A stretch of 64,000 nucleotides of DNA from JAVBRA01 sp031548435 (GTDB lineage Bacteria; Bacteroidota; Bacteroidia; Bacteroidales; Rikenellaceae), in contig JAVBRA010000008.1 in assembly GCA_031548435.1 (NCBI GenBank), positions 1 to 64,000 on the forward strand, in the 5' to 3' direction. The notes under the pieces were generated by a model. That model was not told the DNA's origin, made no database searches, and saw nothing but the letters and a program-made list of their open reading frames with translations. Made by a program: the position numbers and the translations under genes. How positions within the stretch are numbered: the stretch's first letter is position 1; each line of letters begins with the position of its first letter. Positions 41,542 through 51,748 of this stretch are shown here, in pieces.

Positions 41542-42387
41542 ATGATCGAATTCTTCTCCGAAATAGCGACCTATAAGTTCCTCGCCAACGCCGCCATTGC
41601 CGTGGTGTTGCTGGGGGTGATGTGCGGCATTGTGGGAACGTACATCGTGTCGCGCCGTCTTGTATTCCTCAGCGGAGGCATCACCCATGCCAGCTTCGGA
41701 GGCATCGGCGTGGCGTATTTCCTCGGGGGCAATCCCATTGTGGGGGCTCTGGCGGCGTCGGTGTTGTCGGCGCTGGGGGTCGAGATGGCCTCTTCACGCC
41801 TCAACATACGCGAGGATTCGGCCATCGGGGTGGTTTGGTCGCTGGGCATGGCCGTGGGCATCATGTTCATTTTCCTGACCCCGGGCTACACCCCCAACCT
41901 GATCACCTACCTGTTCGGCAACATCCTGGCCATCACCGACACGGACATCGCGCTGTCGTTGTCGTTCACCGCCCTGCTGCTGGCTGTATTCGCGCTGTTC
42001 TACAGGAAAATAGTGTATGTGAGTTTCGACCGCAACTACGCCCTCTCGCAACGGGGGCCCGTCCAATTCGTCAACTACCTGATGATGGTGATGGTGTCGC
42101 TGGCCATTGTACTGACAATCAAGCTCACGGGCATCGTGCTGCTGATCTCGCTGCTGACCATTCCGGTGGTGATCGCGGGCACGGTCGCCGGACGGTTCGC
42201 CACCATCGCGGTGTGGTCGTCGGTCATCGGCATCGCCTGCGGGTTCTGCGGCCTGTGGATCAGCCTGCGCACCAACATCCCCGTTTCGGCCTCGATCGTC
42301 ATGGCCCTGGCCGCCGCCTATATCGTCGTGAAACTGGGGGCGATGGCAGCGGCAAAACAGCGGAATCTCCGCAAGAAAGCGCGTTAG
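41542..42387 (+). CDS. Metal ABC transporter permease (ZnuB/MntB-like)
   Basis: A 281-residue multi-pass inner-membrane protein of the ABC-3 family, which moves Zn, Mn or Fe ions. The VSRRLVFLSGGITHASFGGIGVAYFLG stretch (in outline) is the conserved family block, and TPNLITYLFGNILAI follows. Eight or nine membrane segments are visible. The ATPase and the binding protein are not in this window, so the permease is separated from its partners or uses ones encoded elsewhere. The leader upstream looks regulatory. Confidence 0.9.
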   Translation: MIEFFSEIATYKFLANAAIAVVLLGVMCGIVGTYIVSRRLVFLSGGITHASFGGIGVAYFLGGNPIVGALAASVLSALGVEMASSRLNIREDSAIGVVWSLGMAVGIMFIFLTPGYTPNLITYLFGNILAITDTDIALSLSFTALLLAVFALFYRKIVYVSFDRNYALSQRGPVQFVNYLMMVMVSLAIVLTIKLTGIVLLISLLTIPVVIAGTVAGRFATIAVWSSVIGIACGFCGLWISLRTNIPVSASIVMALAAAYIVVKLGAMAAAKQRNLRKKAR

Positions 42388-42475
42388 CCCCCACGTTCCG
42401 CCAGCCCTCGAAGGGGGTCATAAAATCCATTGTTTATTCGATCGGATAAAAAGGTGCTTTTCCGAATAAAAACGC

Positions 42476-42483
42476 TAACTTTG
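42476..42483 (+). promoter_or_regulatory. -7 element of the LptF/G-ribBA transcript
   Basis: TAACTTTG, an exact TAnnTTTG match, 42 bases before the ATG. No clear -33 at normal spacing. Confidence 0.5.
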
Positions 42484-42525
42484 CTGATTCCAAATTAAAC
42501 CGAGAATCAAGCGCTGCGCCCGCCG

Positions 42526-44016
42526 ATGAAAACTATCCACCGGTTTGTCCTCAAATCGTATCTGGGTCCGATGATCCTGACCTTCTTCATCGTGATGTTC
42601 ATCCTGATCATGAACTTCATCTACCGATGGATCGAAGACCTGGTGGGCAAGGGGTTGGGCGTGTCGGTGATCATGGAGCTGATGGGCTATGTGTCGATCC
42701 AGATCATCCCGATGGCGCTGCCGTTGGCCACGCTGCTGGCGGCCATCATGACCCTGGGGAACATGGGCGAGAACTACGAACTGCTGGCCATCAAATCGGC
42801 CGGGGTGTCGCTGCCCAAAACCATCCGCCCCATCGCGGTGCTGGTATTCATGCTCTCGACCCTGAGCTTCTTCATCCAGAACAACTTTGTCCCCTACGCC
42901 AACCGCAAGGTGTCGATGCTGATCTCGGACATCCGCAACACCAAGCAGGTGATGGAGTTCCGGGACGGCATCTTCTTCAACGCCATCGACGACGTGAGCA
43001 TTCGCGTCGAACACCAGGACCCGGAGACCAAACTCCTGAAAGGGATCCTGATCTACAACACCAAAAACTCGGGGTCGGGCGACGGGTTGGTCAGCACTAC
43101 GATGGCCGACTCGGGCTACATCCGCATGACCGACGGCAGCAAATTCCTGCACATCACCCTCTACAAAGGGGTGTATTACGAACAGAACCGCAACTACAAC
43201 TGGTTCGACAGGAGTGAATTCAAAAGGAACGAATTCGACGTGCAGGATATGATGTTCGAACTGGGAAGCGGCTACTCGTTCGAACGCAACGAAGACCAGA
43301 CCATTTTCCGCGACCGGAGCGTCACACTCAACATCAACGAGTTGAGTAAGAGCATCGATTCGCTTGAGACGGCCTCGACCGAAGGGGCGCGCGAGTTGTC
43401 GGCCCGGTTCCTGCAGGCGCTGACCCCTTATCAGAAAAACCTGTTCTCGGACTCGACCCACCAGTACACGACCCATTCGATCGACCTGCGCAGCGACATC
43501 AGCGCCCTGCCTGTGAGCCGGAAAAACAGCATCTACGAAAAAGCCGACCAACGGCTCGAAGGGATGAAAGCCAACATCGAATACCAGGAATTCGACTCGA
43601 AATCGGGAACGAAAGACCTCTACAAATACCGCATGGAGTGGCACAAAAAATTCTCGCTGTCGGTATCCGTCCTTATCTTTCTGCTGATCGGGGCGCCTTT
43701 CGGGGCGTTGATCCGCAAGGGTGGTTTCGGACTGTCGGTGGTGGTGTCGCTGATCTTTTTCGTGATCTATTACGTGATCACCCTGACGGGAGAGAAACTG
43801 GTGAAAGAAGGCACCATCCCCGCATTCTGGGGGGTGTGGCTGTCGTCGATCGTGCTGTTCCCGCTGGCGATATTCTTCACCTACAAGGCCACCACCGATT
43901 CGGCGCTGTTCAACTTCGACTCGTACACCTATACCATAAACAAGATCAAAACCGCCGTGAAGGCATTCTTCTTGCGGCGCAGAAAAACAGGACAGAATGA
44001 CAATCAAGGATCATAA
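42526..44016 (+). CDS. LptF/LptG-family lipopolysaccharide export permease
   Basis: A 496-residue YjgP/YjgQ-family permease of the Lpt bridge that lifts LPS out of the inner membrane. N-terminal [20 protein letters not shown] and the [29 protein letters not shown] block (in outline) are diagnostic. Three membrane segments follow each other, then a large periplasmic jelly-roll domain (about 130-370), then three more segments ([16 protein letters not shown]). Longer than the E. coli proteins (about 360), as usual in Bacteroidota. Whether it corresponds to LptF or LptG cannot be decided. It overlaps ribBA by 20 bases. Confidence 0.9.
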   Translation: MKTIHRFVLKSYLGPMILTFFIVMFILIMNFIYRWIEDLVGKGLGVSVIMELMGYVSIQIIPMALPLATLLAAIMTLGNMGENYELLAIKSAGVSLPKTIRPIAVLVFMLSTLSFFIQNNFVPYANRKVSMLISDIRNTKQVMEFRDGIFFNAIDDVSIRVEHQDPETKLLKGILIYNTKNSGSGDGLVSTTMADSGYIRMTDGSKFLHITLYKGVYYEQNRNYNWFDRSEFKRNEFDVQDMMFELGSGYSFERNEDQTIFRDRSVTLNINELSKSIDSLETASTEGARELSARFLQALTPYQKNLFSDSTHQYTTHSIDLRSDISALPVSRKNSIYEKADQRLEGMKANIEYQEFDSKSGTKDLYKYRMEWHKKFSLSVSVLIFLLIGAPFGALIRKGGFGLSVVVSLIFFVIYYVITLTGEKLVKEGTIPAFWGVWLSSIVLFPLAIFFTYKATTDSALFNFDSYTYTINKIKTAVKAFFLRRRKTGQNDNQGS

Positions 44017-45238
44017 TACCCCCGGCCTGCTGAACACCATCGAAGAGGCCATCGAAGATATCCGTAACGGGCGCCTGATCATCGTGGTCGACGACGAAGA
44101 CCGCGAGAACGAGGGCGATTTCATCGCCGCCGCCGAAAAGATGACGCCCGAGATGGTGAACTTTATGCTGCATCACGGGCGCGGGGTGATGTGCGTGCCG
44201 TTGACCGAAGACCGGTGCGCCGAACTGGAGCTGGAGATGATGGTGGGCAACAACACGTCGATGCTCGGCACGCCGTTCACCGTATCGGTCGATCTGCTGG
44301 GGAGCGGGTGCACCACGGGCGTGTCGGCCTCGGACAGGATGAAAACCATCCGCGCGCTGGCCGATCCGGCCACCACCCCGGCCGAGCTGGGACGCCCCGG
44401 GCATATTTTTCCGTTGCGGGCACGCAACAAGGGGGTGCTGCGCCGTCCGGGACACACCGAGGCGGCAGTCGATTTCGCACGGCTGGCCGGACTGCAACCC
44501 GCCGGGGCGCTGATCGAGATCATGACCGAAGAGGGCGAAATGGCCCGTCTGCCGCAACTGGTCGAGATCGCGAAGAAATTCGGGCTGAAGATCGTGTCGA
44601 TCCGCGACCTGATCGCCTACCGCCTGCGCTCGGAGTCGATCGTCGAAAAAGGCGTGACGGCCGAAATGCCCACCGAATGGGGCGACTTCCGGATCATTCC
44701 CTTCATCCAGAAAAGCAACGGGCTGGAACACGCCGCACTGATCAAGGGCGAGTGGGCCGAAAACGAGCCGGTGCTGGTGCGGGTGCACTCGTCGTGCATG
44801 ACGGGCGACATCTTCGGCTCGTGCAGGTGCGACTGCGGCAAACAGCTGCACGAATCGATGCGCATGATCGAAAAAGAGGGCAAGGGGGCCGTCGTCTACC
44901 TCAACCAGGAGGGGCGCGGAATCGGGCTGTTCAACAAGATGAAGGCGTACAAGTTGCAGGAAGAGGGCTACAATACGGCCGAGGCCAACGTGATGCTGGG
45001 ATTCCAGGTCGACGAGCGCGACTACGGCGTGGGGGCCGGCATCATCCGCGAGTTAGGCATCCGCAAAATGCGCCTGGTCACCAACAACCCGCAGAAGAAA
45101 GTGGGGCTTGAGGGCTACGGGCTGAGCATAGAAGAGGTCGTGCCCATCATCATCCCACCCAACCGATTCAACCTCAAATACATGGAAACCAAACAGGAGG
45201 TCATGGGACACCGCCTGGGACTCTGCATAAAAGAATAG
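43997..45238 (+). CDS. ribBA: Bifunctional DHBP synthase / GTP cyclohydrolase II
   Basis: Catalyses both entry steps of riboflavin synthesis. 413 residues: the RibB part (about 1-205) has [13 protein letters not shown] and [15 protein letters not shown]; the RibA part (about 206-413) has the zinc site [25 protein letters not shown] and [15 protein letters not shown]. Both active sites look intact. The start lies 20 bases inside the end of the LptF/G gene, so translation is coupled and there is no room for an FMN riboswitch directly upstream. Confidence 0.96.
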   Translation: MTIKDHNTPGLLNTIEEAIEDIRNGRLIIVVDDEDRENEGDFIAAAEKMTPEMVNFMLHHGRGVMCVPLTEDRCAELELEMMVGNNTSMLGTPFTVSVDLLGSGCTTGVSASDRMKTIRALADPATTPAELGRPGHIFPLRARNKGVLRRPGHTEAAVDFARLAGLQPAGALIEIMTEEGEMARLPQLVEIAKKFGLKIVSIRDLIAYRLRSESIVEKGVTAEMPTEWGDFRIIPFIQKSNGLEHAALIKGEWAENEPVLVRVHSSCMTGDIFGSCRCDCGKQLHESMRMIEKEGKGAVVYLNQEGRGIGLFNKMKAYKLQEEGYNTAEANVMLGFQVDERDYGVGAGIIRELGIRKMRLVTNNPQKKVGLEGYGLSIEEVVPIIIPPNRFNLKYMETKQEVMGHRLGLCIKE

Positions 45239-45319
45239 AAAAGCCCCGCAGGTCTGGCTTCGGGCGGGAAGGGCATTTCGCCAATGATGCGCACAAGCGA
45301 GAAACAGGGAACACAAATC

Positions 45320-46279
45320 ATGGACTATAAACAGCTGAGGATCATCTACATGGGTACGCCCGCATTCGCCGTCGCGCCGTTGCAGCGCCTGGTCGAGGCC
45401 GGGTGCAACATCGTGGCGGTGGTGACGGTGCCCGACAAACCGTCGGGACGGGGGCTGCATGTGCAAAAAAGCGCGGTGAAGCTGTACGCTGAAGAGAAAG
45501 GGCTGCCGGTATTGCAACCCGAGAAGCTCTCCACGCCGGAATTTGCGGAAACGTTCAACGCCCTTCATCCCGACGTGGCGGTGGTGGTGGCATTCCGCAT
45601 GCTGCCCGAAGCAATCTGGAGCGCCCCGAAACTGGGAACGTTCAACCTCCACGCTTCGCTGCTGCCGCAATACCGCGGGGCCGCCCCGATCAATTGGGCC
45701 GTCATCAACGGCGAAACGCGCACGGGGGTGACCACCTTTTTCCTCGACCGGCAGATCGACACCGGGGCGATCATCGCACAACGGACTGTCGATATTCTTC
45801 CGCAAGACGACGCGGGGTCGCTGCACGACAAACTGATGGCGCCCGGGGCGGGGCTGGTGCTGGACACCGTGAAGCTGATCGCCGGGGGAAACGCCGCCCC
45901 GACAGCCCAGACGACATCCGGAGCACTGAAGCCCGCGCCCAAAATATTCAAGGAAGACACCCTGATCGACTGGCGCGGCAACGGCAACGGCATCCGCAAC
46001 AAAATCCGCGGACTGTCGCCTTATCCCGCCGCCACCGGGGTGATGGCACCGGAGAACGGGGACGAGGTGCCGGTAAAGATATTCGCGTCGCACTTCGAAG
46101 CCGCCGGACACCATTACGCTCCCGGAACGATTCTTTCAGACGGAAAGACGTTTCTCAAAGCAGCCTGCGCCGACGGGTTCGTATTCATAGACAACCTGCA
46201 GCCGGCCGGGAAGAAACGGCTTGCGGCGGCGGAATTTTTAAGGGGATTCCGGAACATTGCGTCGTACCGATTTAAATAA
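45320..46279 (+). CDS. fmt: Methionyl-tRNA formyltransferase
   Basis: Formylates initiator Met-tRNA. 319 residues from the ATG at 45320; the frame is open 12 codons further upstream without family similarity. Diagnostic blocks: [47 protein letters not shown] (in outline) and DTGAIIAQ; the C-terminal OB-like domain starts near 205. It is followed after 7 bases by leuS, and 81 bases separate it from ribBA, so one transcript from the LptF/G gene to leuS is possible. Confidence 0.95.
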   Translation: MDYKQLRIIYMGTPAFAVAPLQRLVEAGCNIVAVVTVPDKPSGRGLHVQKSAVKLYAEEKGLPVLQPEKLSTPEFAETFNALHPDVAVVVAFRMLPEAIWSAPKLGTFNLHASLLPQYRGAAPINWAVINGETRTGVTTFFLDRQIDTGAIIAQRTVDILPQDDAGSLHDKLMAPGAGLVLDTVKLIAGGNAAPTAQTTSGALKPAPKIFKEDTLIDWRGNGNGIRNKIRGLSPYPAATGVMAPENGDEVPVKIFASHFEAAGHHYAPGTILSDGKTFLKAACADGFVFIDNLQPAGKKRLAAAEFLRGFRNIASYRFK

Positions 46280-46286
46280 CAGCAAC

Positions 46287-49043
46287 ATGGAGTACAATTT
46301 CAAGGAGATCGAACAGAAATGGCAACAGCGGTGGCTGGCGGCCAAAACCTATAAAACGGAGATCGACCACGCGCGGCCCAAGTTCTACGTGCTGGACATG
46401 TTCCCCTACCCTTCGGGGGCGGGGCTGCACGTGGGGCACCCGCTGGGGTACATCGCCTCGGACATCTACTCGCGCTACAAGCGCCTGCGCGGATTCAACG
46501 TGCTGCACCCGATGGGCTACGACGCTTTCGGGCTGCCGGCCGAACAATACGCCATCCAAACGGGCCAGCACCCGGCCGTGACCACCGAAAACAACGTCCG
46601 CCGCTACCGCGAGCAGATGGACAAGATCGGGTTTTCGTACGACTGGGACCGCGAAATCCGCACCTGCGATCCGGGCTATTACAAATGGACGCAGTGGGCG
46701 TTCATCGAGATGTTCAGGCATTATTACGACCTGAAAGCCGATAAAGCCCAGCCGATTGCCAGGCTGATCGCCCATTTCGAACAACAGGGTTCCGAGGGCG
46801 TGGCGGCGGCCACGTCGTTCCAGGGAAGCTTCACCGCCGCACAATGGAACGGATTTTCGGAGAGAGAGAGGGAAGAGGTATTGCAGCATTTCCGTCTGGC
46901 GTTCCGCGCCGACACCATGGTCAACTGGTGTCCCGGACTGGGTACGGTGCTGGCCAACGACGAGGTGAAGGACGGGCTGTCCGAACGCGGGGGATTTCCC
47001 GTGGAACAGAAGCAGATGAAGCAATGGCTGCTGCGCGTGACAGCCTATGCCGAACGGCTGCTGGGCGGGCTCGACAATCTGGAATGGAGCGAATCGCTCA
47101 AGGAGATCCAGCGCAACTGGATCGGCCGCAGCGAGGGTGCGCAGGTGTTTTTCGACATCGCCGGGCGCAGCGAGAAGCTGGAGGTGTTCACCACCCGCCC
47201 CGACACCATCTTCGGGGTGACGTTCATGGTGATCGCCCCCGAACACGAATACGTGGAGATGCTCACCTCCGCCGATCAGAAACAGGCGGTCGACGCCTAC
47301 ATCGACATGGCCAAAAAGCGGTCGGAGCGCGAACGCATGACCGAAACCAAGCGAGTGAGCGGGCAGTTCACCGGATCGTACGCAGTCAACCCGTTCACCG
47401 GGGCCGAAATTCCGATTTACATCAGCGATTATGTACTGGCAGGCTACGGCACCGGGGCCATCATGGCCGTTCCGGCGCATGACAGCCGCGACTGGGCGTT
47501 CGCCCGCCACTTCAATCTGCCCGTCATTCCGGTGGTGGAGGGCGGCGACGTCGAGAAAGAGTCATACGACGCCAAAGCAGGCCGGATGATCAATTCGGGC
47601 CTGATCACCGGCATGGACGTCAAAGAAGCCATCCGAACGATGTTCGCCGAGGTGGAATCACGCGGCATCGGCAGGAAAAAGGTCAACTACCGCCTGCGCG
47701 ACGCCATCTTCAGCCGACAGCGCTATTGGGGCGAACCATTTCCCGTCTATTACAAGGACGACATCGCCCATACGCTCGATCTGAGCCAGCTGCCGCTCGA
47801 ACTGCCGCAGATCAAAGACTTCGGCCCCACCTCCGAAGGCGAACCGCCGCTGGCCCGCGTGAAAGAGTGGCACACGCCCGAAGGATACCCTTACGAACTG
47901 AGCACCATGCCCGGGTTCGCCGGATCGAGCGCCTACTACCTGCGCTACATGGATCCGCACAACGACCAGGCGTTGGTGTCGAAAGAGGCCGACGAGTACT
48001 GGGAAAACGTCGACCTGTACATGGGCGGCATCGAGCACGCCACCGGGCACCTGATCTATTCGCGTTTCTGGAACAAGTTCCTCTACGACCTGGGGCACGT
48101 GTGCAAAGACGAACCGTTCAAGAAGCTGGTGAACCAGGGGATGATTCAGGGGAGGTCGAATTTCGTGTACCGCATCAAGGGCACCAACAGGTTCGTGTCG
48201 CTCGGGCTCAAGTCGGGGTACGACACCCAGGAGCTCCACGTGGATGTGAACATCGTCCGGAACGACATCCTCGACCTGGACGCCTTCCGCAAATGGAGCC
48301 CCGACTACGCCGACGCCGAATTCATCCTCGAAGAGGGCCGATACATCTGCGGCTGGGCCATCGAAAAGATGTCCAAGTCGATGTACAATGTCGTCAATCC
48401 CGACCACATCGTCGAAAATTACGGCGCCGACACGCTGCGCATGTACGAGATGTTCCTGGGCCCGCTGGAGCAGTCGAAGCCCTGGGACACCAACGGCATC
48501 GACGGCGTGCACAAATTCCTGCGCAAGCTGTGGCGCACAGTGGTGGACAAAGACGGGACGGTGACCGTCAGCGACGAGGCGCCCGTCAAAGCCGAGCTGA
48601 AAACGCTGCACAAGACCATCAAGAAGGTGTCGGACGACATCGAGGCGTTCTCGTTCAACACCTCCGTCAGCGCGTTTATGATCTGCCTGAACGAGCTGTC
48701 GGGCTGCAACAAGCGGGCGATACTGGAACCGCTGACCGTGCTGCTGGCGCCATTCGCCCCCCACATCGCGGAAGAGATCTGGTCGATGCTGGGGCACGGG
48801 GCCACCATATTCGACGAGGCGTTTCCGGCGTTCAACCCCGAGTACATGGTCGAGGAGACGTTCGAATACCCGGTGTCGGTCAACGGCAAGCTGCGGTTCA
48901 AAAAAGAGGTGGCGCTCGGCATTCCGCTCAACGAGGTCGAGCAGATCATCCTCTCGGACGAGGCGGCGCAGAAATACCTCGAAGGCCGGCAGCCGAAAAA
49001 GGTGATCGTCGTTCCGGGCAAAATCGTAAATATCGTCATCTAA
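46287..49043 (+). CDS. leuS: Leucyl-tRNA synthetase
   Basis: Class I synthetase charging tRNA-Leu. 918 residues from the ATG at 46287 (an upstream in-frame start would overlap fmt). The HIGH motif is HVGH (48-51, in [15 protein letters not shown]), KMSKS is at 694-698, and the CP1 editing domain includes [12 protein letters not shown]. The length is normal for Bacteroidota. It lies 7 bases after fmt and 12 before a small secreted TonB-C-domain gene. Confidence 0.97.
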   Translation: MEYNFKEIEQKWQQRWLAAKTYKTEIDHARPKFYVLDMFPYPSGAGLHVGHPLGYIASDIYSRYKRLRGFNVLHPMGYDAFGLPAEQYAIQTGQHPAVTTENNVRRYREQMDKIGFSYDWDREIRTCDPGYYKWTQWAFIEMFRHYYDLKADKAQPIARLIAHFEQQGSEGVAAATSFQGSFTAAQWNGFSEREREEVLQHFRLAFRADTMVNWCPGLGTVLANDEVKDGLSERGGFPVEQKQMKQWLLRVTAYAERLLGGLDNLEWSESLKEIQRNWIGRSEGAQVFFDIAGRSEKLEVFTTRPDTIFGVTFMVIAPEHEYVEMLTSADQKQAVDAYIDMAKKRSERERMTETKRVSGQFTGSYAVNPFTGAEIPIYISDYVLAGYGTGAIMAVPAHDSRDWAFARHFNLPVIPVVEGGDVEKESYDAKAGRMINSGLITGMDVKEAIRTMFAEVESRGIGRKKVNYRLRDAIFSRQRYWGEPFPVYYKDDIAHTLDLSQLPLELPQIKDFGPTSEGEPPLARVKEWHTPEGYPYELSTMPGFAGSSAYYLRYMDPHNDQALVSKEADEYWENVDLYMGGIEHATGHLIYSRFWNKFLYDLGHVCKDEPFKKLVNQGMIQGRSNFVYRIKGTNRFVSLGLKSGYDTQELHVDVNIVRNDILDLDAFRKWSPDYADAEFILEEGRYICGWAIEKMSKSMYNVVNPDHIVENYGADTLRMYEMFLGPLEQSKPWDTNGIDGVHKFLRKLWRTVVDKDGTVTVSDEAPVKAELKTLHKTIKKVSDDIEAFSFNTSVSAFMICLNELSGCNKRAILEPLTVLLAPFAPHIAEEIWSMLGHGATIFDEAFPAFNPEYMVEETFEYPVSVNGKLRFKKEVALGIPLNEVEQIILSDEAAQKYLEGRQPKKVIVVPGKIVNIVI

Positions 49044-49055
49044 TAAAAGATCGTT

Positions 49056-49568
49056 ATGAAAACTACTGCCACCATCATCGCCCTGGCCATCGCGGCGCTC
49101 CCGCTGCGGGGCATTTCGGCCGACGGCGCGTCAAAAACGCCCTCGGCGGGCACAACCGTCGAACAACAAGACTCGATCGTATCGTTCGATTTTGTCGCAG
49201 ATGCAAATTCTGCGTTAACCCAGGCCGAGGACGATGCGGCGTTCCTTGCGCTGTGCCAGGCGTATACCGAAAACAAAGGGTACTCGTTCCAAGGCGGAGG
49301 AATAGAAGAATTCAAAAAATGGGTCTATTCGAAATTGGAATATCCCTCTCAGATACTGAACGATCGCATACAGGGAACCGTTATGACATCTTTCGTGATC
49401 GAATGCGACGGGCAGATCACGAATATCGAAGTCACTTCAAGCCCCCACGAGTTGTTATCGAAAGAGGTGATCCGGGTACTCCAACTCTCGCCCCGATGGG
49501 AACCGATCAAACTGCACGGGAGGAAAATCAGGACGAAAATGAGTCTTCCGGTCACATTCAGGTTCTGA
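49056..49568 (+). CDS. Secreted TonB C-terminal-domain protein
   Basis: A 170-residue exported protein (signal MKTTATIIALAIAALPLRGISA) with a variable linker and a C-terminal TonB_C domain (about 85-170). Its last segment, EVIRVLQLSPRWEPIKLHGRK then SLPVTFRF, is nearly the same as the C-terminus of the M56 peptidase at 50097. There is no N-terminal membrane anchor, so it cannot be a classic energy-transducing TonB; free TonB_C domains in Bacteroidota may bind receptors or act as signal partners. The gene follows leuS by 12 bases and ends at a strong terminator. Confidence 0.8.
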   Translation: MKTTATIIALAIAALPLRGISADGASKTPSAGTTVEQQDSIVSFDFVADANSALTQAEDDAAFLALCQAYTENKGYSFQGGGIEEFKKWVYSKLEYPSQILNDRIQGTVMTSFVIECDGQITNIEVTSSPHELLSKEVIRVLQLSPRWEPIKLHGRKIRTKMSLPVTFRF

Positions 49569-49577
49569 CCCCCACAA

Positions 49578-49603
49578 AAAAAAGAGGCTCCGGCCTCTTT
49601 TTT
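49578..49603 (+). terminator. Terminator after the TonB-C-domain gene
   Basis: Stem AAAAAAGAGGC (49578-49588) with GCCTCTTTTTT (49593-49603), 4-base loop, ending in a long T-run. Confidence 0.92.
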
Positions 49604-49667
49604 TATTCCATTGATCACAAGGCTATCAGGCATTTTTAATATCTGCGACTAAAAAAACAGAAAAAAA

Positions 49668-49699
49668 TTTGGATGTTCTACGTAATTTACGTAGTTTTG
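49668..49699 (+). promoter_or_regulatory. Promoter with embedded BlaI-type operator
   Basis: TTTG (49668-49671), 20 bases, TAGTTTTG (49692-49699). Between and overlapping the -7 lies a perfect palindrome, CTACGTAATTTACGTAG (49678-49694), with further ACGTAA-like half-sites to its right up to about 49713. The arrangement fits autorepression by the BlaI-like regulator encoded 29 bases downstream. Confidence 0.82.
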
Positions 49700-49727
49700 C
49701 GTAAACCACGTAATCAAATGCGCGACC

Positions 49728-50087
49728 ATGAAACAACTCACTCCGCAAGAGGAGCAACTGATGCTCATCATCTGGCAAACGGGCAACGGGTTTGTCAAGG
49801 ATTACCGCGAAAAATACCCTGAACCCCGGCCGCCCTACACCACCGTGGCCACCATCGTCAAGAAGCTGGAGAACAAAGGCTACGTCACCTCGCGGCTGTA
49901 CGGCAATACATACGAATATTCGGTGGCGATCACCGAACAGGAGTATAAAAGCACATTCGTGTCGGGCCTGGTCGACAACTTTTTCCGCAACTCGTACAAA
50001 GAGATGGTTACCTTCTTCGCCAAGGAAGAGAAGCTGACCGAGAAAGACCTCGAAGAGATCCTCAGAATGATCAAAAACCGCAAATAA
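49728..50087 (+). CDS. BlaI/MecI-family repressor
   Basis: A 119-residue winged-helix DNA-binding protein. TPQEEQLMLIIWQTGNGFVKD and the recognition region YTTVATIVKKLENKGYV are typical of the family, and the C-terminal helix pair (about 75-119) provides dimerisation. It is followed after 9 bases by an M56 (BlaR1-type) peptidase, the classic partner that cleaves the repressor upon a signal. A palindromic operator overlaps its own promoter. No beta-lactamase gene is nearby, so the target may be an envelope-stress function. Confidence 0.92.
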   Translation: MKQLTPQEEQLMLIIWQTGNGFVKDYREKYPEPRPPYTTVATIVKKLENKGYVTSRLYGNTYEYSVAITEQEYKSTFVSGLVDNFFRNSYKEMVTFFAKEEKLTEKDLEEILRMIKNRK

Positions 50088-50096
50088 CCGACGGTC

Positions 50097-51689
50097 ATGG
50101 GAACATTCATCCTTTATCTGCTCAAGGCCAACATCGTTTTGGCCGTTCTGTACGGTTTCTACCGCCTGTGCCTGCGGCGCGACACCTTTCTGGGCGCCAA
50201 GCGGACGGTGTTGCTTTCCATCTATGCCGCGGCGCTGATCTGTCCGCTGGTCGATCTTCCGACGGACAGGATGATCCAGGAGTCGTCGTTCATCCATCCG
50301 GTGGTGGAGAGCCTGCCGATGCTCACCCTGCCCGAGGTTGTCATCTCGGAACAAGGACAACAGGGCCCGGGCATGACCCTGTACGACATCATCGCCACGG
50401 TTTATCTGAGCGGGATAGCTGTCATAGCCGTCTGGATCCTGCTCCAGATCATCAGCGTTGCATCCCACCTATCGGGCAGCCGCCGGGCTAAGATCCTGGG
50501 TGTCAGAGTGAGGATATCGCCGCCTCCCACCCCTCCCTACTCTTTCCTGCGGTGGATCGTGATCGACGAAAGAACGGCGGGCGATAACGACATCGAGGAA
50601 ATTCTGCTGCACGAGAAACACCACGTCGACAACCGCCACTCGGCCGACACGATGCTCGCCACCCTGATGTGCGCCCTGTGCTGGTTCAATCCCCTGGCGT
50701 GGATGATGCGGCACGACGTGCGCCTGAACCTCGAATTTCTGGCCGACCGCTCGGTGCTCCGCTCGGGGTGCGACGCCAGGGGCTATCAGTACCATATATT
50801 ACGGCTCTCTTATCCCGCGGCTGCAACAAACATTTCGAATAATTTCAATGTCTCACCACTTAAAAAACGAATCAAAATGATGAATCAAAAGAGAACCTCC
50901 GCTCCCGGCTACGCGAAGTACCTGTTGTTTGTTCCTTTGCTGGCCGCGCTGATGCTTGTGAACCGATCGCAGGCAATGGCCGACATCGGCGACTCGCTGG
51001 CCCTAGCACAAAGCAAGGACATTGTTGCTCAAAGCAAGACGTTCGTGGCCGACAATGGAGAAACAGTAACGGCAATAGGCCCTTACAAATACCTTTTCTT
51101 CCTCAACGGCAAATCGGTGCCTTTGAGCGAGATCGCTAACAAAAAAATGGCCCGGATCAACACCACCGAAGCCATTCCCAATGGATCTCCGACCATCGCC
51201 CAATACGGCATTCCCGACCTGACCGGAGTATTCGCACTCACGACCAAAGAAGATTCCAATGAATCGGAGGAGATCATCATCACCGTGAGTTCGGACAAAC
51301 CCGGAGATCTCCAACTCACATTTTCCAACCTGGACGGGACTAAAAATGGCGCGGTAGGTATCTCCAACGATGACGTTCCCTTCCTGAGAACACAGGTGAT
51401 GCCGAAGTTCGACGGGGGCACGCTCGATAAATTCAAACAATGGTTATTCGAACAAGTAACCTATCCTCAATCCTCATTGGATGCGAACATCCAGGGCACC
51501 GTTGTGGCGACGTTCATCATCGAACGCGACGGCTCGGTGAGCAATGTCGAAATACGACAAAGCCCCGACGAAGCCCTGGCCGAAGAGGTGATCCGGGCAC
51601 TCCAACTCTCGCCCCGATGGGAGCCGGCTCAACACGAAGGAAAAGTGGTAAGAATAAGGATGTCTCTCCCGATCACATTCAGACTGTAA
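50097..51689 (+). CDS. M56 (BlaR1-type) metallopeptidase fused to a TonB C-terminal domain
   Basis: A 530-residue inner-membrane protein. Membrane helices near the N-terminus flank a cytoplasmic zinc peptidase loop with HExxH at 172-176 (HEKHH), followed by WFNPLAWMMRHDVRLNLEFLADR-type sequence (in outline). A further membrane segment lies near 280-297, then a periplasmic linker and a TonB_C domain (about 440-530: LQLSPRWEP, SLPITFRL). BlaR1 proteins cut BlaI; here a penicillin-binding sensor domain is replaced by TonB_C. That suggests sensing through an outer-membrane receptor or TonB-like contact (inference). It is the second gene of the operon. Confidence 0.88.
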   Translation: MGTFILYLLKANIVLAVLYGFYRLCLRRDTFLGAKRTVLLSIYAAALICPLVDLPTDRMIQESSFIHPVVESLPMLTLPEVVISEQGQQGPGMTLYDIIATVYLSGIAVIAVWILLQIISVASHLSGSRRAKILGVRVRISPPPTPPYSFLRWIVIDERTAGDNDIEEILLHEKHHVDNRHSADTMLATLMCALCWFNPLAWMMRHDVRLNLEFLADRSVLRSGCDARGYQYHILRLSYPAAATNISNNFNVSPLKKRIKMMNQKRTSAPGYAKYLLFVPLLAALMLVNRSQAMADIGDSLALAQSKDIVAQSKTFVADNGETVTAIGPYKYLFFLNGKSVPLSEIANKKMARINTTEAIPNGSPTIAQYGIPDLTGVFALTTKEDSNESEEIIITVSSDKPGDLQLTFSNLDGTKNGAVGISNDDVPFLRTQVMPKFDGGTLDKFKQWLFEQVTYPQSSLDANIQGTVVATFIIERDGSVSNVEIRQSPDEALAEEVIRALQLSPRWEPAQHEGKVVRIRMSLPITFRL

Positions 51690-51699
51690 TGCCATATCA

Positions 51700-51735
51700 A
51701 AAGAGGCCCCGTACAGAGTTGTACGGGGCCTCTTT
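51700..51735. terminator. Bidirectional terminator between the M56 gene and floA
   Basis: A perfect 15-bp stem (51700-51714 with 51721-51735) and a 6-base loop. Arms begin AAAGAGG and end CCTCTTT, so either direction ends in T. Confidence 0.9.
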
Positions 51736-51748
51736 ATGCTCAGACAGG

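Noticed and set aside
43900..43996. FMN riboswitch before ribBA
   Set aside because: The ribBA start lies inside the end of the LptF/G gene and no FMN aptamer core is seen.
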